NCBI RefSeq assembly: GCF_905475395.1
Contig: NC_058342.1
Coordinates: forward strand, 6,793,501 to 6,857,500
Direction of reading: 5' to 3'
Origin: Chrysoperla carnea
Lineage: Eukaryota > Arthropoda > Insecta > Neuroptera > Chrysopidae
DNA: 64,000 nt
Under the pieces are notes generated by a model. That model made no database searches. It had not been told where the DNA came from and worked only from the letters and a program-made list of their open reading frames with translations. The position numbers were made by a program, and so were the translations under genes. Shown in pieces: positions 56,201 through 64,000 of this stretch (its first letter is position 1; each line of letters opens with the position of its first letter).

Positions 56201-56555
56201 AGAGAGTCTAAGCACCTTTATAACCTTAGACCACTATAAACTAGTTGCTAGATATGTGAATGTGTGTAATAGAAGTGAGAGATATTTGATTGCAAATTTT
56301 AGAATGTATGGGTTTAAGTGGGAAAGTGTGAAAGTTGATGGAGTTAGAATATGTGTATTGTGTGATTCGGCAGAAAGTGTGAAGCATCTGATAGAGGACT
56401 GTCCAGGAACTGCAGGCCAAGAAAGGGAAGAATTGCATAGATTGGGACTAACTACGACTCAATCTATTCTCAATTGCTCTAGTTTAGAGCTTATGAGAGC
56501 AATAACGACGTATCTGCGACATATACTGTTAAAAAGACAAACATATCTCTACTAA
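53265..56555 (+). CDS. Element D ORF2: endonuclease and reverse transcriptase
   Basis: 1096 residues, uninterrupted. The N-terminal endonuclease shows IVFWNIEG, GLVETWSD, ILGGDMNARIG and KQGKSVIDYV, but the usual S-D-H near its end reads ESFHFPLE. The RT region shows NNKAPGKDGILIEII, NYRGLTLMPCLSKIYT, QAGFRTGYEVMDNV, IDFEKAFDKVNRHLLW, GLRQGCHLSELLFLVYIND (where P normally occupies the H and E positions) and LFYADDVVLISK. The C-terminus has a CVLCDSAESVKHLIEDCPG finger-like motif. The enzyme nicks DNA and copies its RNA at the nick. These atypical residues make activity uncertain. Confidence 0.95.
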   Translation: MDKNNGYGSYNNVNGNGTYAHNLNIVFWNIEGIKKKFSRNSMIEYLNNFDIVGLVETWSDLGEIPRLNGYKCICKGGKRDTDKGRFPGGLAVFYRSSMSEMIIEIESGMKEVIWLLVMCRAKQILMGVVYLQPENSKYTNNKFFVMLNDEINAIMQKYPDASIILGGDMNARIGIEIDHVDIEYDVLEPRQSMDKCVNGYGKKFLSMIRQNNLVILNGRALSDSSGEWTYVSKQGKSVIDYVCVTKDLWNGYTDMMVGELVESFHFPLEVKTDINNIAGEENLCCNEELVRYKGDPNKETCILQRVNSEESRLFSIGVNEAVKILQDWIGYLSRDLEAKSHCKITCTKKYDWYDSDCKQQRKELKNKLRKMRRQKTDLSLKLYLECKESFECMCERKKKIYELEYVQRVNEAANNNDSKLLWKILARRGKSSVKDEVKWDEWVRHYSNLYGVSVECEETLREEVSTTDDLNLSLESTDIDQAIIMAKNNKAPGKDGILIEIIKTIHKHCPNFGLLLCKLMNVMIVNRFYPNAWSTGIITKIYKGKGSTYDPQNYRGLTLMPCLSKIYTKVLSDRLRQWLNDNRVINYAQAGFRTGYEVMDNVLVLKTIIDKSLAVKRTKTYLCFIDFEKAFDKVNRHLLWNKLINIGLPMHMIEILKSIYMSTACCIRSDNGYVSPDFKTFQGLRQGCHLSELLFLVYINDMYEWMEGINTTSPCINGKEIKILFYADDVVLISKTVGGMRRFLKGLEEYCERWMLSVNVKKTKMMIVTNGRKNSMNEVWKYKEVIAENVSCFEYLGVVMCSNGKWKEHVERMTDKAMKVLMSIRRYVYRYENFPINVILKMCNALIIPILTYGSELWVGNSNNYKEHIRTVNTLMHNFLKELLGVAKSIPNSAVNIEMGTRSVEYYCMSKALNYRNRVYNSNKELQIICLNEGTLDRIRDLMNERGLNELDEGCVRSKIKREIEELAILESLNDMRMKESLSTFITLDHYKLVARYVNVCNRSERYLIANFRMYGFKWESVKVDGVRICVLCDSAESVKHLIEDCPGTAGQEREELHRLGLTTTQSILNCSSLELMRAITTYLRHILLKRQTYLY

Positions 56556-56666
56556 CCTCTCAAGCATATATATTTAGTTTTAGTCACTTTAATTTTTTGC
56601 ATTGAATGTTTGTACTTGATTTATGTCAAATAAAATTTATATATATATATACATACAAACAAGTCT

Positions 56667-57470
56667 TTGGAGCAGAATTTTGAATATTCGTGTTGCTTCG
56701 ATTTGTATTGTTGTTTGGTTTATTATAATTGTTCGAAGTACCATTGTTTTTATTGTATTGATGATTATTATAATTTTTACGTCTACATGTCTTCCATGTA
56801 TGATTATTCATATGGCATTTTGTACAATACAGCTTGGGTTTATTTCTTTCTTTATAAGCGACTTGATAAATTTTTTGTGCCGATTCTTCTTCTAATGCTC
56901 TTGTATAGGCTTCTTCCAAAGATTCGATTTTTGATACAATTCGCAATACTCTTGAGATTTCGGGTTGACTGTGGTAAATGAACCTTCGTAAACAAGTTCT
57001 TCTGATCATGGCGGCTTCATACGGTAAGGAAGCAGCAGGCGTGGATTGTTTAAGACAGACAATGCATTTATCTCCCAATTGCTTCAGTCTCGTATAATAT
57101 TCCGTAACATTTTCAGATGGAAGTTGTCTTGCGGTTTCTAACCGTTCCATACGTAAGTCCATATGAGTCTTATCCCCATATATTTGTTGTAACTTGGTCC
57201 TTAATGTGTCCCATGCTGGTGGCGATTTGTATCCCAATTCCAATGCTGTATTTGCTGGTATTTTATTGTATGCACAGATAGCTAATTTTTCGTTTAACAT
57301 TGCGTTATGTGTTCCAATTAATTGTTTCACAGTATTTACGCTGTTGAGAAAACTTCCAAACTTTGAATATCTTTACCATTGAATTCTTTTATCTTTGATA
57401 ACATCCATATCCATTGTTTTGGATCTATTGTTGCTACTATCGCTGAGGTACTTTCGACTGGTGGTGCCAT
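56667..57470 (-). pseudogene. Gypsy gag, main portion
   Basis: The ATG at 57470 opens a start with MAPPVESTSAIVATIDPKQW; a one-base shift near 57345 separates it from the 234-codon frame (56626-57330). That frame has a retrotransposon gag pattern (PPAWDTLRTKLQQIYGDKT; ENVTEYYTRLKQLGDKC) and a CTKCHMNNHTWKTC zinc knuckle, then an Asn-rich stretch. Element D cuts it at 56666; the end lies at 51709-51893. Confidence 0.85.
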
Positions 57471-57832
57471 TTTTATTTTAACTAAGTGACCTTTCTTCGG
57501 TATGTGATATGGTTTGAAAGCAATTGTGTTTAATAATTTTATTTATAAAATAATTTGTAAAATTTTAATGACTTATAATATTTCTTAATAAGATTTTACT
57601 TTCAAATAAAAGAATAATATTTAATATTTTTAGACAATACTATATTGAAATTATTTAAAATGATATTTTTCAATTTAATCAGTTTTAGATTTAGTTAATA
57701 ATTTTTAAATGAAAAATATTTTATAATACTATAATAACTTGAAATGTATTTTTCTTTTTAAAATAAGTATATATAAATTCGTTTAAGTATTATAAATTCG
57801 AGAAATAATGCATGTGTATTTAGTACATTAAT

Positions 57833-58132
57833 AAAAGACCTTCCCTTTATTTTGGGTTCCTGTGCTTTTAAAATAACAGGCTTTGGCGTAAAAGACCTTC
57901 CCTATATTATGGGTTCCTGTGCTTTTAAAATAACAGGCTTTGGCGTATAATAATTAAGAAAATATTTTTCCCTTTTTATTTTTGGGTTACATGGAAAAAA
58001 CATGTATGCACAAAATAAACTCTACTTGCAGTTTAAAATATAAAATTTGCTTGTGTAAAATTTAACACATAAAAATAAACCTTCCCCTATAATTCTGGGT
58101 TCCTATGCTGTTTTGATACTAGGCAATGGCGT
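57833..58132. repeat. Tandem 57-bp repeats in the Gypsy leader
   Basis: Two units (57833-57889 and 57890-57946) differ at very few positions, each with gggttcctgtgcttttaaaa and ending tttggcgt. A diverged third unit lies at about 58075-58132. They sit between primer site and gag, where the Gypsy insulator repeats lie in the Drosophila element, but no known protein-binding site was recognised. Confidence 0.75.
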
Positions 58133-58234
58133 ATAATTATTTAGCTTTGGTAGCTTTTTTTTAAATATGATTCCCCGTAATAATATTAAGAAGGAGTTGT
58201 TACAATATACCAAAAGGTTTTTGGTTCTTGCGTT

Positions 58235-58252
58235 GCAGTTTCGCTGTCACCA
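58235..58252 (-). promoter_or_regulatory. Putative Gypsy primer-binding site
   Basis: The plus strand ends ...gctgtcacca, i.e. TGGTGACAGC on the coding strand, five bases from the inferred LTR end. TGG fits a tRNA CCA end, but I could not identify the tRNA. Confidence 0.35.
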
Positions 58253-58257
58253 GTCAA

Positions 58258-58979
58258 TGAATTATTTACACTCGACAATTGACATCGAGCGACTCTAAGC
58301 CAATATTGGATGGTTCTTCCACTTGATGTTGATAGTTTTCTTTTGAATAAAGTTGATGATAACTTTAGCGTTCGTTGTATTTGTATTTACTTCCCTTTTA
58401 ATGCGTTGTTGAAAATGATAAGACTTTGAATAATTTTTACTTTAATTATTTTTATTAGATTGAATATTTATATTATTTACAAAATAATAGATTGAACACT
58501 TTAACAATTAAATAATTGAACGTAACTTGAACGTAACAAAGATTCGACAAAGAGTAATTTTTGGCTTGTTTGGATGCTGGTATTTATACTGTTTTTAGAC
58601 AAAAGATTTCCTTTGTCTTTAAATTTTTGTTTAGTAATAATTATTATCAACATCCTGTGATTACACGTACAATATTTTTAATTTTGAAGAATAGCCATAA
58701 CGATTATCAATTTCTATGAATTGAATTTTGATAGCTTAATTTCCTGCCTTATTTTATGTCTATTCTTGGAATTACATTTTAGATAATTCTATTTTGGACA
58801 TTTTTATTGCTTATATTTTTAACAATTTTTATTTATAATAATTTTTATTGTTTATGTTTTAAACAATTTTTATTTTGAATAATAATTTTATTATATTACG
58901 TGTTAAAAGAATCGTGATAAAAGAAATAATTACTTAATAAATAAATACATTGTAATGTTTAAGTGTGGGTAGTCCACAT
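58258..58979 (-). repeat. Putative Gypsy 5' LTR
   Basis: Inferred TG...CA bounds; it begins TGTGGACTACCCACA on the minus strand, a short palindrome. It contains a TATAAATA box (minus strand, 58581-58588), consistent with a promoter upstream of gag. No second LTR is in the window to confirm the ends. Confidence 0.45.
58581..58588 (-). promoter_or_regulatory. TATA box in the Gypsy LTR
   Basis: TATAAATA on the minus strand, in CAGTATAAATACCAGCATCC, about 330 bases upstream of the inferred LTR end. A good core-promoter match in the expected region. Confidence 0.5.
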
Positions 58980-59137
58980 ATAATAATTAATTTGATAAGA
59001 TAATATTTTGCTTAATTAGTAATTGATAAGATAATGATTTGCTTAATTAATTAATTTAATACAATGGGCCTTATTGTTTATGGGTTATACAACACACTTA
59101 TGTAGTTGTTCAAATTATGCCTTCAAAATACACTATC

Positions 59138-59394
59138 TGATGTGATGTGATGTGATGTGATTGTGATTGTGATTTGTGATTTGTGATTTGCGATTTGCGA
59201 TTTGTGATTTGTGATTTGTGATTTGTGATGTGATGTGATGTGATGTGATGTGATGTGATGTGATGTGATGTGATGTGATGTGATGTGATGTGATTGTGAT
59301 TGTGATTGTGATTGTGATTGTGATTGTGATGTGATTGTGATGTGATTGTGATGTGATGTGATTGTGATGTAATGTGATGTGATGTGATGTGAGC
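59138..59394. repeat. (TGTGA)n/(TGTGAT)n satellite
   Basis: About 255 bp of 5- and 6-bp units tgatg, tgtgat and tttgtga in blocks. The open frame across it encodes only His/Ser/Thr repeats and is not a gene. Confidence 0.95.
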
Positions 59395-59503
59395 GGCGAA
59401 AAATTTCAAAAAATTAAAATTCAATGTTGGATGATAATAAAGTATAGTTTTAACATTTGTTACATTAGTAAAAGTTATAAATAGTACCTTTTGACCTTAA
59501 TTA

Positions 59504-60071
59504 TACCATGTATATAAAATATATCGTGGTATACTAAGTTTAGTCCCAAGTTTGTAACGCTTAAAAACATTGATAGTATGAACAATTTTTGTAGAGGTAT
59601 TCATAAAATCACCTAATTAGTCCATTTCCGGTTGTCTGTCTGTCTGTCTGTCGTCTTTCCGTCTGTCATCACGATTTCTCAAAAACGAATAGAGATATCA
59701 AGCTGAAATTTTTATAGTGTGCTTAGTCTGTAAAAACTGAGGTCGAGTAGAGCAACATAGACCCAAGACCCAATTGAGCAACATAGGTCAATTGGGTCTT
59801 GGGTCCGAAGGACCCATCTTGTAAGCCGTTAGAGATAGAACAAAAGTTTAAATGTAAAAAATGTTTCATATAAAAAAATAAACAACTTTTGTTTTGAACA
59901 TTTTTTCGTTAACATCACTATTTACCCGTGAGAGCGCAAATTGTATAGTATGTATTATTTGGAAATATCAGTTATATATGTATGACATGTATGTGTGTGA
60001 CAGAGTAAGCAACACTGTCTATACATGGTATTTCAACAATTAATTCAGTGAATTGTTTGTTTTCACTTGTT
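59504..60071 (+). repeat. Fourth copy of the dispersed ~570-bp repeat
   Basis: Begins ataccatgtatataaaat and ends tttgttttcacttgtt like 30530-31110. It has a local (ctgt)n expansion at 59635-59652 and an internal duplication near 59755-59800. It gives the unit's extent independent of the inverted pair. Confidence 0.85.
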
Positions 60072-60296
60072 TTAACATAAGAATTGTTTCTTTAAAACTA
60101 TTTTTTATAAATATGAATTATAGTTAATCTATTTAAATACAGAGGATAAAATTTCCAAAAACCTCATAACATATATTTGCCTTAAAACTACCTTAAAACT
60201 ACACAACACTTAAAACTAAATACCGGAAGAAAAAAAAATTTAAAAATTTTTCTATGACGGGGCTTTCGGAGTGGCAAAGACTTTATTAAATCCCAT

Positions 60297-60605
60297 TCAT
60301 AGATTTATATATCTTTCAAACGGAAATAATATGTTTTTTGCATTGTGTGAAAGATTTTTGTTGTATTTTAATGAGTTTAGTAAGAAGTTGGTATGATTTT
60401 CAAGTTTCTTTTGGCTGTTAAGTGTTCTTTTCATGATGAGTTCATCAATCGTTTCAATTCTAGTTAGTGAGTTCATGGTTGGTGTCTGAGCTAGTGGATG
60501 CATCGCCATCTAGCATCAACTTGAGTCCCCTGTTTTGAAGGTTTTGTATTTTTTTAAGGAAGGATTTGGCCACTGGAGGGCCCAACACATCAATAGCATA
60601 TGTCA
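60297..60605 (-). pseudogene. Non-LTR polymerase C-terminal remnant
   Basis: The minus strand reads GPPVAKSFLKKIQNLQNRGL, then after a shift LTRIETIDELIMKRTLNSQK and KLENHTNFLLNSL. The KKIQ-LQN and I-ELI...KLE-H-N-L pattern matches the end of jockey-like polymerases. A short dead fragment. Confidence 0.45.
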
Positions 60606-60609
60606 GAGA

Positions 60610-60688
60610 GCTGATCTCGAATTTTGCACGAAAAAATAGTAATATTTTTAGGGGGTGTACTTATTTGGGCCAAAAATTCGAGATCAGC
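60610..60688. repeat. Perfect 16-bp inverted repeat
   Basis: gctgatctcgaatttt (60610-60625) and aaaattcgagatcagc (60673-60688) enclose 47 bases with a polyT/G-rich loop. It may mark the end of a small element; no duplication found. Confidence 0.75.
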
Positions 60689-60699
60689 GACCCCAAAAA

Positions 60700-61945
60700 C
60701 CCCTTTATACGTCATAAAAATTTTGAATTTGCAAAAATATGAAAGCGGGACGGGAAGGGGTGGATGTTGTAAAAAGGGCTATATTAATAAAAGCATCTAA
60801 AGTTTTGGGTTACTTTAGCATTTTAAACTATTTTGACCTCTTTTTAAAATCTTTTAAGATACATTTATTCCATACACCCCTTCCCCCTAACAGCGCGGGG
60901 GTTAAAACTTAAAAATTTTGCTTTAAACCATATAGACCTCTTTTAAAAATAGTTTTCTGAAGCCAAAGCAAAAAACACCCCCCAAAGCCAGTCCATACAC
61001 CCCCCAAACAATTATTTCCAGAAAGTGTTAAATTTTCCGTTTTTCGCAAGAATATGGATCAAGGAGTCATTTTACAGGTAAGCCACTTATTATAAAATCG
61101 AAACATAATAAAAAATGCTACAATTTAAAAAAAAAATTTAACTTCGTAGGACAAAATGGCATAAAATGGCAGCCATTTTAAACAATTTACTAAATTGGAA
61201 ATTTTGGCCGAACTATGTAACGAATTTCGCTAAAATTTTAACCGAAAGTTGTAAGTAATGAAATCTACTATTGATATTAGTTTCATTAAAATCAATCAAA
61301 TATTTTTCAAGTTACAGTCAAATGAACTGTTTTACCATATGTATGTATACATATATATATAAATGGGAGGGGAAGGGACGAACCCCCCCCCCAAATATGA
61401 GGAGTAGTTCTTAACATTGACTACAAACCTACCAAATTTGGATATCCACCGATGTTCCCTTTTGCGAATATAAAATAAAAATGATAAAATTTCTGAAAAA
61501 AATTCCATTTTTGACGTTATTTTGTTTTTTAAACATGTTGCACCACTCCGGGAAAGTAAAAATTTCGAAAAATACTTATTTTATGTGTAAAGAAAAACCC
61601 CAAAGTTTCGCTGCTCGAACTTTTAATCCATACACAAGGCGTAATTTCCCTCTACTATACATGAAAAGTGAAAATACATTCAAAACATTAAATAAATGTA
61701 AGTAATTAAGTAGAAAATTAATGAAATTATCGAAATACAAATGATGTACTTAGAATCAAATAAAGTTTCATTTTAACATTCGTATATCTCAAAAATCTTT
61801 GAATATTACAGGATTCGGTTATATATAAAAAAACCATACACCAATCGTGTATAACCCCAGATAAAATTCAATAATAATTGCTTTCGACAAAAGAAACGAT
61901 GTTAAAAGGATTACTAAATCAAATTACGACAAACCATAATTGGTA
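60700..61945. other. Non-coding tract
   Basis: No gene seen. Repeated 'ccatacacccc' words (60870, 60985) and a C10 run at 61383-61392 occur. A 74-codon frame at 61481-61705 has no recognisable motif. Confidence 0.4.
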
Positions 61946-61950
61946 AGTGT

Positions 61951-62310
61951 TGATATAAATTAATAATTCAAATATAGTTTGATTTGTCAATCAACAGATG
62001 GCAGCACAACATACTATTTGATTAATGTACTAATTTAGAATGTAATGCATGATATATATTAACAGTTTTTATAGTGTGTCATTGAGAGTCTTTGTTTGAT
62101 CGTTGTTAAGACTAGTTGGTACTGTGTGTAGAACAATAAAGAATATAAGAGCACATGTTTCATTAATACAACATATAAAAAAAAAAAAAGAATATGTATT
62201 TTGTTTTATCAAGTGTAATCGTCAAATTAATAAATACTATTTCATTATTTTACTAATTAAATACAGTTTATTTATTGAGAACATTTTACCCATAACAATA
62301 TTTTTTATCA
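61951..62310 (+). repeat. Putative Copia-type 5' LTR
   Basis: Starts tgata and ends tatca, a 5-bp terminal inverted repeat, and directly precedes the primer site. Contains AATAAA at about 62144. The start is uncertain because the second LTR lies beyond the window. Confidence 0.45.
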
Positions 62311-62323
62311 GTTATGGGCCCAG
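62311..62323 (+). promoter_or_regulatory. Copia-type primer-binding site, initiator-Met half tRNA
   Basis: gttatgggcccag is complementary to the anticodon region of initiator tRNA-Met, the same unusual internal primer used by Drosophila copia, directly after the LTR end. Confidence 0.75.
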
Positions 62324-62502
62324 AATAACGTGCCAAAAACCACGTGCTCAGTTTAACGATCAAGACGAACTTTGTGGACATTTTGTTTATCTGTGTGAGA
62401 ATTGAGAACCGGCAATTTATTAACGTTAAAATAAAAAACTTTCTTTGTGAACAAGAACAAATAAAATTGAAATTTTTTGTAATTAAAACTAAGTGCAATA
62501 AA

Positions 62503-63834
62503 ATGAACAAGATGGAAGAAAAAATTATCAAGTTAAATGGTGAAAATTATGAAACATGGCGATTTCAGATAAATATAATATTGAAAAGTTTTGATAAATA
62601 CAACGTTGCTACTGGAATCGAATTAAAACCTGAAGTTGTTGATGGTGATAACGTACAAAATTGGTTAAAAAGTGATACAGAAGCTCAAAAACTGATCGTC
62701 ACTAGTGTTAATGAAAATATTTTGGGATTGTTAACTAGTTGCGAATCATCGTATGAAATGTTAAACAAATTAAAAACTTTGTATGGTTATAAAAGTGAAA
62801 CATCTGTATTTACATATCAGCAAGAATTCTTCAACTTCAAATATGACAGTAATTTATCAGTGGCAGAAAATTACACCAAATTGGAAAAGATAACATCAAA
62901 GCTAAAATCTTTTGGAGAATCGATATCAGATAGTATGATCATATCTAAAATTTTAAATATGCTTCCTTCGGAGTTTATGCATTTTCATAGTGCATGGGAT
63001 TCAATCAACAGAGAACAAAAAACGGTAAATAATTTAGTTACTAGATTACTTTTAGAGGAGCAACGAATGCCAAATTCAAGGAAAGATGAATCAAAAGTAG
63101 CTCTAACATCTAAAATAATTTGTTTTAAATGTAAGAAACCAGGTCACAAACAGAGTCAATGCTATTTCAATAAAAAATCAGATCGAATATGTTATTTTTG
63201 TAAGAAACCAGGTCATTTTATAAACGATTGTAGACTAAAACAAAGATCGGATTCCAAAAATCATAACAATAACAATAATAGTAACAAAACTGCTGATTCT
63301 AGGAAGGCATTAATGAGCGCTACTTTTAAAATTGAAGAAAAATTTAGATGGTATTTGGATTCAGGAGCATCCGAACATATGAGTCACATAAAAGATTGGT
63401 TTGTTACTTATAAAAATATATCACCTAAACAAATTAAAATAGGAAATGGATCGTGTGTGAAGGCAGTAGGAATAGGGGATATTCATATTCAATCATTTAA
63501 TGGTAAAGATTGGATTTCAACCGTAATAAAAAATGCACTTTATGTTCCAGATTTGACTTTTAATTTATTTTCTCTTGGAACAACTCTAGATAAAGGATAC
63601 AAATTTATTAGTAATAATCTAGAATGTGAATTTTTAGATGGAAAAGATGTAATTGCAAAAGGTGTAAGAGAAGGTAACTTATATCAGATGATATTCAATG
63701 TCGAAAATACTGATGAATCTATTAATACTGCAAATGTTGGTATATCAAGAATATCATTAAAATTATGGCATGAAAGACTAGGACAACCAAAACCTAGACC
63801 ACGTGAGAAATATTTTAAAAAGGTTACAAGTTGA
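62503..63834 (+). pseudogene. Copia-type gag-protease-preintegrase polyprotein, frameshifted
   Basis: Start ATG at 62503 (MNKMEEKIIKLNGENYETWR); the open frame reaches back to 62344 without ATG. Gag (UBN2-type) runs to residue about 200. Two CCHC knuckles follow (CFKCKKPGHKQSQC and CYFCKKPGHFINDC), then the protease with WYLDSGASEHMSH. A pre-integrase region ends near LKLWHERLG. A one-base shift near 63783 then leads to a stop at 63834; the coding pattern continues in another frame with CKNFICTSCVIGKQHRLSF to the window end, the integrase zinc region. Confidence 0.88.
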
Positions 63835-64000
63835 TTTTATCGATTGTAAAAACTTTATTTGTACATCATGTGTGATCGGAAAGCAACATCGATTGTCCTT
63901 TCCAACTAGTCAAACGAAAACTACTCGAGTTGGAGAGATAATTCATGGAGATGTACTTTGTCCTTTGGAAGTAAATTCACTAGGTGGATCTAGATACGTA
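63835..64000 (+). pseudogene. Copia-type integrase start, runs off the window
   Basis: Continues the polyprotein in a shifted frame: CTSCVIGKQHRLSFP, then GEIIHGDVLCPLEV, which contains the first catalytic Asp region of the integrase core. Truncated by the window end. Confidence 0.75.

Larger units (their letters stand above)
51894..56652 (+). mobile_element. Full-length non-LTR retrotransposon D
   Basis: The target duplication atacaaacaagtct (51880-51893 and 56653-56666) lies in Gypsy gag. The 4.76-kb element has a 460-bp 5' UTR with a tRNA-like block, ORF1, a 53-bp gap, ORF2 and a short 3' UTR with AATAAA and a (TA)n tail. Both ORFs are uninterrupted. This is the most complete non-LTR copy in the window. 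Confidence 0.93.
44347..58979 (-). mobile_element. Errantivirus-like Gypsy element, 3'-truncated, with two nested insertions
   Basis: On the minus strand: putative 5' LTR (58258-58979), leader with tandem repeats, gag (57470 downward), protease, RT, RNase H, integrase and env. Gag is interrupted by non-LTR element D, and pol by the composite unit at 47781-50575. Flanking duplications show that both entered after Gypsy. Env stops in a long A/T homopolymer and no 3' LTR was found. Multiple stops and shifts mark it as an old endogenous copy. LTR bounds are inferred from TG...CA and primer-site position only. Confidence 0.85.

Noticed and set aside
53823..56438. Minus-strand frames across element D ORF2
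   Set aside because: They are shadows of the plus-strand 1096-codon gene with no family motif.
59138..59394. CRISPR-like or protein-coding repeat
   Set aside because: Units are 5-6 bp with no unique spacers, and the open frame encodes only His/Ser/Thr repeats; it is a simple satellite in a eukaryotic context.

Overview
The window is AT-rich eukaryotic DNA and almost entirely transposable elements. The mix of piggyBac, P-like, hAT-type and Mutator-like DNA elements, BEL/Pao, Copia and env-bearing Gypsy LTR elements, and several non-LTR retrotransposons points to an arthropod, most likely an insect. I cannot name the order or species. I found no convincing single-copy host gene, no rRNA gene, no ordinary tRNA gene and nothing prokaryotic. 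Many open frames only start at an in-frame non-ATG codon because they are pieces of decayed elements.

Layout, 1-15 kb: AT-rich repeats, then a decayed piggyBac split by a non-LTR fragment and a small hAT-type MITE with a perfect 8-bp target duplication; a P-element-like transposase fossil; a nested foldback repeat; an uninterrupted piggyBac transposase frame (8053-9930, minus) with palindromic subterminal repeats; a Mutator-like fragment; and a decayed element gene with a PIN/FEN-like domain.

15-31 kb: two related non-LTR elements lie head to head (A minus, B plus). Beside them is a complete BEL/Pao element (21815-28970, minus) with two 825-bp LTRs differing at two positions that I found, a 5-bp target duplication, a tRNA-Tyr-type primer site and a purine tract. 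A further non-LTR 5' fragment follows.

30-44 kb: a dispersed repeat of about 570 bp occurs as an inverted pair plus a partial copy, with a fourth copy at 59.5 kb. A degenerate multi-copy invertebrate gene (32938-35686) is split by a foldback insertion with a 12-bp target duplication. Then come 3 kb of non-coding AT-rich DNA, a 5'-truncated non-LTR element with a 978-codon frame, and a small foldback MITE.

44-59 kb: an errantivirus-like Gypsy element (minus) with gag, pol, a truncated env and one putative LTR. Two later insertions sit inside it. One is a full-length two-ORF non-LTR element (51894-56652, 14-bp duplication) in gag. The other is a composite unit (47781-50575, 10-bp duplication) in the RT region, whose reverse transcriptase gene is bracketed by inverted tRNA-like arms. 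Satellite DNA and a Copia-type 5' LTR and gag-pol running off the end complete the window.

The most unusual theme is tRNA-like modules (A- and B-box-like motifs) inside three unrelated retroelements: the BEL LTR, the 5' UTR of the full-length non-LTR element, and the arms and 3' region of the composite unit. Family calls rest on motifs read by eye; no database search was run.
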